A stretch of 64,000 nt of DNA from JAQGMV01 sp963828715 (lineage in GTDB: Bacteria; Pseudomonadota; Gammaproteobacteria; Burkholderiales; SG8-41), in assembly GCA_963828715.1 (NCBI GenBank), contig CAWHFX010000021.1:124001-188000 (forward strand), written 5' to 3'. Made by a program: the position numbers and the translations under genes. The notes under the pieces were generated by a model that made no database searches, was not told the origin of the DNA, and saw only the letters and a list, made by a program, of their open reading frames with translations. Below, piece after piece: positions 17,073 to 25,483 of this stretch (position 1 is the first letter of the stretch; every line of letters begins with the position of its first letter).

Positions 17073-18809
17073 GTGCAGCGCCTCAAGCAAACCGCAAGTC
17101 AGGCTGCTCATTCGCTGGCGATCAGTGGACGCCAGGTCTTCAGCTCCTACGATCAGCTCTCGAGCATCATCGCGGATCGTCTGAGCCGACGGCACGCCAG
17201 CCTGCTGGCCTCGCCGCACACCGAATCCACAGGTGAAGTCACCTGGAGTACGGCGCTCGAGGGTCCGGTCGCTCACGAAGACGAGCTCCCCGCCGATGCG
17301 CGCACCGACCTGCAGGCGCGAGCGCAGAGCCTGCTCGAAGACATTCGACAGCTCGCGGGAAGGCTGCATGCGGAAGGACGCGCGGCGACCCAGATGGTGG
17401 CGGACATGCTGGACTACGCCACGCGCACGCCGCCAGGCAAATGGCTCTACAGCGTCGGCGGCGAGCCGGTGCTCGTCATGTGGGGACATTCCGATGGGCC
17501 TCTTCCCCCGCCGTTCGCGAAGGCGCCTGAAGCGGCACCCGTATTGCCGGCTGCAAGCGCGGCAGCCGCGGCTTCGGTTGCTGCTGTCCCGGCTGCTTCC
17601 GCTGCTGGCTCAACCGAAGCAGCCGCCGCGACAGTCGATCCATCCGGGGACCATCGCAAGAAACGTTGGCTGCCCCTGCTGCTACTGGCACTCCTCGCGC
17701 TTGCACTGGCGGGTGTGGCTTTCTATTTCCTGCGCGGCACTGCCCCCGAGCAGGCGCCCGTAGCGAAACTACCTGAACAGCCACCTGTAGAGCCGATCGC
17801 GAAAGCACCCGAGCCGCCCACGCCGCCTCCTGAAGAGGTCAAGGCGCCCGAGCCGCCTCCGCCGCCGGAAGTGAAGGAGCCACCGCCCGAGGAAGCGAAG
17901 GCGCCCGAACCGCCACCACCGCCACCACCGCCTCCACCCAATCCCCTGGACAAGCTGAAGCAGCGCATCGCAGCCGCGGGGACGGACTGTACGGCGCTGA
18001 AAGGACTCGCGCGCGAACCATTGCTGCAGAAATCCGATGCGCAGAGCCTCGAGCTCAAGAATCAGGTCGTCGGCAAGCTCGGCAAGAACTGCAGGGAAGC
18101 ACTCATCGCCGAAGCCAAAAACCTCTGCCCGGGGCAGCGCCCGCCGGATGTCGCACCGGAGCTCGTGATCGTCTTCGATGCGTCAGGCTCGATGCGGATC
18201 AGCCTGCTCGCAACCCAGCAGGAGCTTCAGCAGGCCGAACTCGCCGAACAAATGCTGGGGCCATTCGCAGCGTTCGCCAGACAGAATTTCGATCACCTCC
18301 TGCGCGAGCCTACGCGTATCACGACGGCGAAGAAGGCGACGGTCGCCATAGCGAAAAAGATTCCGAGCGATGCGAACGTGGGTCTCGTGCTGATCGAACA
18401 GTGTCCGGCCGCCCGCTCTGTGGGCTTCTTTCCGCCAGGGCAGCACGGCGCGCTCCTGTCGCAACTTCAGGCAATCGAGCCGAAAGCCGGCACGCCGCTG
18501 GCGGACGGCATCGCCAAAGCGGGACAGATGGTCGATGGCGTGAAGCGCGAAGCCGTAATACTCGTCGTGTCAGACGGTCAGGAAAGCTGCAGGCGCGAGG
18601 ATCCGTGCGCGGTTGCTGCTTCACTCGCGCGAGCGAAGCCGCATCTCAAGATCAACGTGGTGGACATCACGGGAACGGGCGCCGGCAATTGTCTCGCCCG
18701 GGCGACTAACGGCAAAGTGTTCCCCGCGAACAAGCCCGAGGAGGTCGCACTTGGCACAGACAAGGCAGCCGCCGACGTCATGTCGCCCGCTTCCTGCGGC
18801 AAGAAATGA
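17073..18809 (+). CDS. SrfA-like membrane protein with C-terminal vWA domain
   Basis: The 578-residue protein has an N-terminal cytoplasmic domain (about 25-150: SSYDQLSSIIADRLSRRHAS to LYSVGGEPVLVMWGH) matching that of the three SrfA-like proteins of the island, then an Ala-rich linker, one membrane helix at about 195-215 (WLPLLLLALLALALAGVAF), a periplasmic Pro/Glu-rich stretch and a vWA domain from about residue 365 with a complete MIDAS (VFDASGSMR, later TPLADG and VVSDGQES). The start is GTG at 17073 behind AGGACGGA. It converges on the FGE-like gene with one base between the stops. A role in binding a periplasmic or envelope partner is inference. Confidence 0.82.
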   Translation: MQRLKQTASQAAHSLAISGRQVFSSYDQLSSIIADRLSRRHASLLASPHTESTGEVTWSTALEGPVAHEDELPADARTDLQARAQSLLEDIRQLAGRLHAEGRAATQMVADMLDYATRTPPGKWLYSVGGEPVLVMWGHSDGPLPPPFAKAPEAAPVLPAASAAAAASVAAVPAASAAGSTEAAAATVDPSGDHRKKRWLPLLLLALLALALAGVAFYFLRGTAPEQAPVAKLPEQPPVEPIAKAPEPPTPPPEEVKAPEPPPPPEVKEPPPEEAKAPEPPPPPPPPPPNPLDKLKQRIAAAGTDCTALKGLAREPLLQKSDAQSLELKNQVVGKLGKNCREALIAEAKNLCPGQRPPDVAPELVIVFDASGSMRISLLATQQELQQAELAEQMLGPFAAFARQNFDHLLREPTRITTAKKATVAIAKKIPSDANVGLVLIEQCPAARSVGFFPPGQHGALLSQLQAIEPKAGTPLADGIAKAGQMVDGVKREAVILVVSDGQESCRREDPCAVAASLARAKPHLKINVVDITGTGAGNCLARATNGKVFPANKPEEVALGTDKAAADVMSPASCGKK

Positions 18810-18810
18810 G

Positions 18811-20394
18811 CTATTTTTTACCGCCCTGCTGCTGCAGTTTCGTCAGCTCTGCCGTGAGGTCGTCCTTGGAAATGGGTTTCCCCGATCGCACGTTCTGCGC
18901 GTAACGCACTGCGAGGTCGATGAGCGGCGCATAGCCCGTAGCCTTCCTTGCCTCCAACTCGCGCTTGAGTATCTCTCCCTGCGCGGACGTCGTCGCCGCC
19001 GGGTAATCCAGTCCGACCTGTTTCAGCGTGTCGATGATGTAATTCAGCGTCGCGTCGAGGTTTTCTCTGCTCGCCGCAAGGTTCTCCTGCGCGTTCTTCT
19101 TGAGCTCCTCCGAAAACGGCCCTTTCGCCATCTGCTCGAGGCTCGCGATCTTGGCGAGGTCCTCGGTGATCTTGCGTGCGAGATACGCGCCGACGCGCAG
19201 CTCGCTTTTCGCCGAGCGCTCGCGCTGCTCGTTGCGTGCCTGGATGTTCGCGCGGATAACGGCGCCGACCCCTTCTATCCGCGACTTGAGCGCCGGATCG
19301 CCGACCGCTTTTGCGAGCGCTTCGACTTCCTGTACCGGATCGGCGAGCGGCTGTGACTGTGTGGCGCTCGGCGTGGACTGCGCCAGATTCGTCCAGAGCG
19401 TACGCACCGACTGCAGCTTCTGCGGCGTCGTCAACGCGGCGGGAACGAGCACGATGCGGAAGCCTGTTGCCTTATCGCGCCGCTCGCCTTTCTGGTCGAT
19501 CGGGTAGTACTCGGTGCGTGCCGACGAACGGATATCGGACAACGCCGTGCGGAAGTCGCCTCCCTTCACGGTATAGCCGCCTGCCTGCCCGTGCATGCGC
19601 GAGTGCTTGTTCAGCCGGAAAGGATCGAGCACGAACTCGCCCGCGTTGCCGAGGATGTCGTACAGCCCGAGGGGATTGGGCTTGAGGAGTCCTATGGCAT
19701 TGAGCTCGTTGTTCGACGATTCGGTTCCGGAGAACCACACGTAGCGCTGCGGCCCCTCGGGCATCGGGAATGCCGGCTGCTCGAAGACAGCGTCCTGCAC
19801 TGCGATGCCGCCGCGCGCAGCGAACTCCCATTCTTCCTCGGTGGGCAGGCGCACGAAGCCGATTGCGCCGTCTTCCGTCGGCAGCTTGCCAGCCGCATTT
19901 TTGGCAAGCCAGTCGGAATAGCGCGCGGTAAACGTCACCGCCTCGTTCCATGTAACCGCCGTTTTCGGCAAACGTCCATTCTCGTTCACTGCAGGGCAGG
20001 TTCCGGAGAGCGCGTCGAACTGCAGGGTGGTGATCTCGTACTTGCCGATCAGAAAATAACGCTGGCTTTTCTGTTTCGTGTCCGTGAACCCGCCGCCGAC
20101 GTAATCGGTGCGCGTGTTCTCGGCGTACGCAAACTTCGCATCCGGATTGCCGATCTGGATACGCCGATCGTCGAGCGCGTTGGCGCCGGGCACGTACACG
20201 GGACGCAACGTCAACGACCCGCCGCAGGGCATGGGCAGCACGACGTCGCCGGTCGCGGCCTGCGGGTTGTACAGATTCGCCGGCCACGGCGCCTGTGCCT
20301 GCACGCACGCGCTCGCGCACGCGAGTACGACCGCGCAAACGTCTTGAACGAAGCGCCGCCTGCGTCCGGCGCGTTCAGGTTTCCCGAAGCTCAT
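18811..20394 (-). CDS. Secreted formylglycine-generating-enzyme-like (SUMF1) protein
   Basis: The 527-residue protein has a signal peptide (VCAVVLACASACVQAQA) and an FGE/SUMF1-type domain at about 40-330: FLIGKYEITTLQFDAL, RLPTEEEWEFAARGG, GLYDILGNAGEFVLDPFR and GGDFRTALSDIRSSART. The remaining 190 residues are helical. True FGE converts a sulfatase cysteine to formylglycine, but no sulfatase is nearby, and many members of this fold are binding or structural modules. The start at 20394 is chosen for the signal peptide; it overlaps the permease end by 20 bases, placing it last in the ten-gene island operon. Confidence 0.8.
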   Translation of the reverse strand: MSFGKPERAGRRRRFVQDVCAVVLACASACVQAQAPWPANLYNPQAATGDVVLPMPCGGSLTLRPVYVPGANALDDRRIQIGNPDAKFAYAENTRTDYVGGGFTDTKQKSQRYFLIGKYEITTLQFDALSGTCPAVNENGRLPKTAVTWNEAVTFTARYSDWLAKNAAGKLPTEDGAIGFVRLPTEEEWEFAARGGIAVQDAVFEQPAFPMPEGPQRYVWFSGTESSNNELNAIGLLKPNPLGLYDILGNAGEFVLDPFRLNKHSRMHGQAGGYTVKGGDFRTALSDIRSSARTEYYPIDQKGERRDKATGFRIVLVPAALTTPQKLQSVRTLWTNLAQSTPSATQSQPLADPVQEVEALAKAVGDPALKSRIEGVGAVIRANIQARNEQRERSAKSELRVGAYLARKITEDLAKIASLEQMAKGPFSEELKKNAQENLAASRENLDATLNYIIDTLKQVGLDYPAATTSAQGEILKRELEARKATGYAPLIDLAVRYAQNVRSGKPISKDDLTAELTKLQQQGGKK

Positions 20395-21638
20395 CTGCCG
20401 CCTCCACTTTCGCTGCGCGTGATCCGCCCCACAAGGCCGGAAGAACCGATACGACGAGTGCGCCGGCAAAAGCCCAGCCGAACTCGCCTGCATGAAGCTG
20501 CACCGCCTTTTCACCCGCGCCGAGATGCTCGGCGTAGTACGCGTTGATCGCCTCTGCGGCAGCGAGATAGATGACGCCCGCGATGACGCTGCCCATCGAT
20601 GCCACCGCGATCGCATGGGCACACGGCAGCGCGATCAGCCAGTCACGACCATGTCCCACGAGCTTCAGCACGGCGTAATCGCGGCGCTTGCGCCGGAGCG
20701 TCGAAAGCTGCATCGCGACGAGCGCCATCATCGCGCCCGCGACCGCGATCACCGCGATCATGCCGAGCACCGCGCGCAGATTACGCTGCAAGCCGAGCGT
20801 GCTGGCGATTTCTCGCGCGCGCGTGTAAACCGCGATGCCTTCGCTTTCGAGACGACGGGCGAGCGGTTCGACCTCTCGTATCGATGACGCATACAGCCTG
20901 AACAGCGGATAGACGCTCGTCGGCGGCGCGGGTCCGGCGCCGTCTGCGCCGAAGCCCGGCACGGTGTAGCCGTCGCGCCAGGCCTGTATCGCTTCGAGCA
21001 GCGGCAGCGGCACGAGCGCCGCCTGGCCTTCATATCCGGTCTGGGACAGAACGCCGCCGACGCGAACGCTCAGCACAGCCCGTTCGGTACGCGCTTCGCG
21101 CTGGCGTTCGAGCACAAGCGTCAGGGACTGCCCCGGCGACGTCTCGAGGCGAGCAGCCGCCGCAGCGCTGAAGAGCAACGTTCCGTCCTCGGGCGGCGCC
21201 ATGCCTGCAAGTAATGGATCGCCTTTCGAAGTCGGCAGGAAATCGATGCGCGCCGCCTTGCCGCCTTCGGTCACGAGATCGACCTGGTTTGCAATCGCGC
21301 GCGTGTTCGGCATCACGAAAGCCACTTCAGGCCAGCGCCCGACGGCGTCGAACCACGCCGCATCGAAGCGATGTGCGCCCTGTACTTTCCGGCAGTACCT
21401 GGCGCATCACCGGATCTCTGTTCTGGCGGTTGATGAGCGTGCCGATGACGCCCTGCTCGAGTCCCCATAACGTGAGCAGCGGCGCGAGTGTGGCGGCGAC
21501 CACACACGCCGCGCACAACGCGAGCGAACGCTCGTGCCACAGCTCGCGCGCGGCGAGCCGGATCAGCTGGCGGGCACGTAATCGCGGGGTGCGCAAGATG
21601 CCGCCTCGATACGGGTTACGCCGGCGACGCTCACGCAC
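20375..21638 (-). CDS. FtsX/MacB-type ABC transporter permease (one apparent +1 frameshift)
   Basis: The protein has one membrane helix near the N-terminus (SLALCAACVVAATLAPLLTLWG), a periplasmic region of about 200 residues, and three further helices near the C-terminus (MIAVIAVAGAMMALVAMQL, AVASMGSVIAGVIYLA, FAGALVVSVLPALWG). This is the FtsX/LolC/MacB layout, in which ATP drives work on periplasmic substrates rather than transport across the inner membrane. Removing one base near 21378-21381 fuses the two frames through STGAHRFDAAWFDAV, giving 406-420 residues. ATG at 21638 would overlap the ATPase gene by 76 bases; a TTG at 21594-21596 is an alternative start. Confidence 0.78.
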
Positions 21639-22300
21639 TCGAGCAGCGGCACGTGATGAGCGTGCAGGAGCGCGGTGTCGTGGCTCGCGATCAGAAGCGC
21701 CGCACCGGCTTCCCGCGTGAGCGTGAGCAGCAGGTTGAGCGCCGCATGCGCATGCTCGCGGCCGAGCGCGGCCGTGGGTTCATCGGCGAGCACCAATGCG
21801 GGCCGGTGCGACAACGCGCGCGCGATCGCCACGCGCTGGCGCTGTCCGATCGAGAGCTGTGCGGGCAGACGATGCTCGAGCGAGACGAGATCGAGGGCAC
21901 GCAGGAGCTCGCGGCACCAGGCTTCATCGGTCTCCCCCATGAGCGCCTGCGGCAGTGTCACGTTCTCCCACACCGGCAGGCTCGCGAGCAGCCCCCCGGT
22001 CTGCAGCACGACGCCGATATGCCGGGCGCGAACACCGGCACACGCATTCGCGCCTTCTGCAGCCCAGAGCCGGGCGATATCGTGTCCGGCGAACACGAAC
22101 CGCTCGACGTTCGCGGGGCGCCGCAAGAGCGCAAGCAGATCGATGAGCGTGCTCTTGCCGCAGCCGGAGGGGCCGCTCACGGCCACTGCCTGTGCGGCAG
22201 ACAATTCGAGTGAATCGACCTCCACTCGGAAACCGCGCTCGCCGCCGGTGGCGGCTCTCTCGAACGCAAGACCGGAAACGCGCAGGAGCTCGTCGCCCAT
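21563..22300 (-). CDS. ABC transporter ATP-binding protein (LolD/MacB-like)
   Basis: The 245-residue ATPase partners the adjacent permease. Walker A is GPSGCGKSTL, the Q-loop region reads IGVVLQTGGLL, the signature is LSIGQRQRVAIARAL (LSIGQ in place of LSGGQ) and Walker B is ALVLADEPTAALG. Lol- and MacB-type ATPases share this length and pairing. The long open frame upstream is inside the vWA gene; the ATG at 22298-22300, 14 bases after that gene, gives the expected N-terminus. The divergent signature glycine-to-isoleucine change is worth noting but not proof of inactivity. Confidence 0.88.
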   Translation of the reverse strand: MGDELLRVSGLAFERAATGGERGFRVEVDSLELSAAQAVAVSGPSGCGKSTLIDLLALLRRPANVERFVFAGHDIARLWAAEGANACAGVRARHIGVVLQTGGLLASLPVWENVTLPQALMGETDEAWCRELLRALDLVSLEHRLPAQLSIGQRQRVAIARALSHRPALVLADEPTAALGREHAHAALNLLLTLTREAGAALLIASHDTALLHAHHVPLLECVSVAGVTRIEAASCAPRDYVPAS

Positions 22301-22314
22301 TTCGCCGGTAAGCG

Positions 22315-24310
22315 TTATGGCAGCGCGTCGATCGGCACGGGATATACGCGTTCGCCATCGCTGGCGGCGGGGTTCAGCTTCGTCCACCGGTCCACGTCGT
22401 CGTGAAAGCGCTGGTAGAGCGCGATCTTCGATTTGATGGTGTCGAGGATCGCCTGCGACTGGCCGACCCCCATGTTGGTCCAGGTGCTCAGGTCGATGGC
22501 CATGAGCGGGCTCTGATAGGGCAGGCCTTCGAGGTACTCGCCCATCAATCCCGCCTCTTCGAGGTTTCTCGCCTTGCCCTGGCCGAGCCTGGACGGATCT
22601 CTGCCCATTGCGACCGCCGCACTTCGCAGTTGATTGAAGAAGCTCGCAGGGTCGAGTTGCGCCTTTTCGCCCGCCTCGACGATGCGACGCAGCGTACTCT
22701 GCAGATCCGAAAGCTGATTCTTCGTGAGCAGCACGCGCACGGTAAAGCTCTTCACGTCGGGATTGCGCACGTCGAGGTCGCTCGCCCATGCTTCGTACAT
22801 CGGCGGGGATTTCACGCCCTGCTGTCGTCCGAGATAGGCGAGCACCATCGCTTTGCCGACCGCATCCACGCTCTGCTCGATGCCGTCGCCGCTGCTCTTC
22901 GCCTCCGCGGGCGCTTTCAACGCCTTCGCGGGATTGCGCACCTGCTCCACGAGCGCCTGCGCCATGCGCTTCACGTCGGCTTCGAATTTGGCGCCATCTC
23001 CAGCTTCGACCGGAAAGTACAGCGCGCCTTTGCCAGGCCATGCCGAAAGGCGCTTGAACTGCGCTTCGGCGATCGCATGGTCCTTCTTGCCTTCGGGCGT
23101 CTTCAGATGGACCGCGTAGATCGCCACCCCGCGCTCCTGCGCCAGCGTGCGGATCTGATCGGTGGACATGCGCGTTGAAGCGAGCGGTGAATCGCCTTCG
23201 CGCGCGCTCGCATCGGTGATGTAGACGATGTAGCGGCCGCCGAACTTCTGCCAGTCGATCTTCTTCAGCGCTTCGTCGAGCGCCGCGTATGCGTCTTCGG
23301 CATAGGCACGCGTCGAGCTCTTGGTCGCCTGCACTTTCTGGATTGCACCCAGGAACTGTTCGCGTGTGGTCGTCTGGTTCGGATCGGCGAAGACTTTCGA
23401 GAGGTACTCGACGCCTTTCGTCTTGGCGGGATCGTCCTGGAACGCGACGACTCCGAAGCGTATGCGATTCGAAACCTTCGCCTGATCGGCCTGCTCGAGC
23501 ACCTGCTGCATGGCGCTGCGCGTGCGGTCGATGTACGGCTGCATCGACGACGTCGCGTCGATCACGAAGACCACCGCGGAGTTGAAGTTCGCGATCGCCG
23601 AATCGTTCGCAGGTTCGGGCTCTTTCGCCGGCGTCGCCACAGCGTCACGCGTGATCGATGCGACCTTGACCGTGCGCGCCTTGAATCCGGCCTGCAGTAC
23701 GGTCGAGCTCGCTTCGAGCACGGGCAGCAGATAGAACTGCTTCTGCAGATCGACGAAACGCTCGGGCTCGGCCGCAATGACCGCGCTGTTCGCGCCGAGC
23801 GTTCCTTTCGCTGCGAAGTCTTTCGTGATGCGCTGCGTGTCCGCGGCAGCGCTGGGGCTGTTGACGAATTTGAGCAGCTCGTTGCGATCACGGAAGAAAA
23901 GGACGCGCTCGCGATTGGTCGGCTGGGCGAACGAGAGCGTGATCGCATGGCGCCATGGCACGGCGTCGGTCTCCCTCAGGTAGCCTTGCGTTTTGTCCGT
24001 CCGCGCCGGCCCCGACGAGGAGCCACCCGGCGCCGCCGTCAGTGCTGCGCTCGTACACGTAGAACAGCGTGAAAGGCTCGATGGGCTTACCGCCGGGGGC
24101 GCCGGGCTTCGGCGAAAGCGCTGCGCCGGGGCGTGTCAGCACGCGTTGGTAGAGTGTCTTCTTGCCTTCGATGAGGAGCGGCGTGCGTGCCCCCTGGGCG
24201 AAAGCGGGTCTGGGCTGCCATGAGATCAACGACGTCATCACGGCAAGCGACAGAACCAGCGCCGTCCTGATCTTCCCCGCGACGGGGGACGGAATGTCTG
24301 CTTGAAGCAT
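22315..24310 (-). CDS. Secreted vWA-domain protein (one apparent +1 frameshift)
   Basis: The 664-residue protein starts with a signal-like segment (IRTALVLSLAVMTSLISW) and an N-terminal domain of about 150 residues. A vWA domain follows at about 225-420 with MIDAS VVFVIDATSSMQPYI (DxTxS in place of DxSxS), then VAFQDD and YITDAS. The C-terminal 200 residues are helical. This arrangement recalls the vWA half of PpkA-type proteins of type VI secretion, without the kinase. Removing one base near 23998-24004 joins the frames as ADDKTQGYLRETDAV. It sits between the SEL1 membrane protein (8 bases) and the ABC ATPase (14 bases). Confidence 0.78.
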
Positions 24311-24318
24311 GCGTGTTC

Positions 24319-25471
24319 CTATTGTCCGAGCGCCTTCTTCGCGTCCGCGTTACCCTGCTCTGCCGATTTGCGCAGCCACGCAACGGCCATCTCCGGTCCG
24401 TTCGGTTCGTCGGTGCCGCCTTCGCGCAGAAGCATTCCGTATCGATACTGCGACTCGGCGTCGCCGGCTTCTGCAGCCATCTTGTGCCAGCGTGCGGCTT
24501 CGAGCGGATTGGGCGCAGGCAACGGGCTCTTGTCCTTGGCCCATGTGTGCGGGTCGTAGAAGGCGCCCAGCGCGCGGGCCGCCTTCGCGTCACCCCGTTC
24601 GGCCGCGTATTTGAAGAGCAGGAACTGTCCGTCGAGCAGCTTGCCGTCTGCTGCGAGTGCTTCGCCTTTCTCGCGCGCGGCTGCGGGGTCGGGATTGCCC
24701 GCGAGGAAACGCCGGATGCCGTCCAGCGACGCATCGGAATTGGGCTGGGCGACCTGCGACTGATCCTGCGCTCCGCGGTTCAGGTACCACCATGCACCCG
24801 CACCGACCAGCAACACCAGTACTGCCGCCAGCGCGAGCCACGGCTTCCGGGGCTTCGGTTCTATCACCGGCGGCGGGCTTACAACGACCTCGGGTCGCAG
24901 CGCTTCGGGCGCGGGTTCCGACGGCTTTTCGGACTCCGGTTCCGGAGTGCTCGGCGGCAGCTCGGTCGTGTCGGCAATAGTGGGCTCGGCCTCGCCCGCA
25001 GGCGTCGGCTCGACGGAGGGAGGTTCCGGTGGAGGCGGCGCGACTTCAACCGGCGGTGGCGGTGCAACCGGGCCACGCGGATCGGGCGGCGGTGTCCACC
25101 CGCGCGGAATCGTAGTCGGCCGTCGCAGATTCGCGGACCCGGTGAACCGCTCTTCGACTTCCGCGCCGTTCGTCCCGCGAAGCTTCAGCTTGTACGGCTG
25201 GTTCGCCCGCAGGTGATACGTGACGCCGTAGTCGATGTCGAGCAGGTACTGCCGTGCCCTCGCGCCGCGGATTGAGCGGCCGAAAGCGGAACACCGTCGT
25301 GCTCCATGGATGATCGGGATTGCGGGGGTCGAGATAGAGGTCCACCTGGCCCGGCTGGACGATCGAAATCTCGACGTCTTCCGCGGATAGCCGATCTGCA
25401 TTCGGGCCGGTGATTTGAAGAGCCGCGCTGCCCGAAGCATGCGACTCAGCCTGCGTAAGCCGGGTAGGCAT
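24319..25471 (-). CDS. Single-pass membrane protein with Pro-rich linker and SEL1 repeats (one apparent +1 frameshift)
   Basis: The repaired protein has 383 residues. The N-terminal 110 residues look like a small beta-rich domain (ITGPNADRLSAEDVEISIV, YLLDIDYGVTYHLRANQPYK). A Pro/Glu-rich stretch follows (about 125-215), then a membrane helix (PWLALAAVLVLLVGAGAWWYL) and a C-terminal part with SEL1/TPR-like repeats (GQFLLFKYAAERGDAKAARAL, WHKMAAEAGDAESQYRYGMLL, AVAWLRKSAEQGNADAKKAL). Removing one base near 25264-25268 reunites the frames as FRPLNPGARARQYLLD. SEL1 repeats usually bind proteins, so an adaptor role is plausible. It follows srfC by 12 bases. Confidence 0.75.
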
Positions 25472-25483
25472 CCTTGTGCTACG

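Noticed and set aside
22315..24310. Type VI secretion PpkA kinase
   Set aside because: Only the vWA part resembles PpkA; there is no kinase domain and no T6SS gene in the window.
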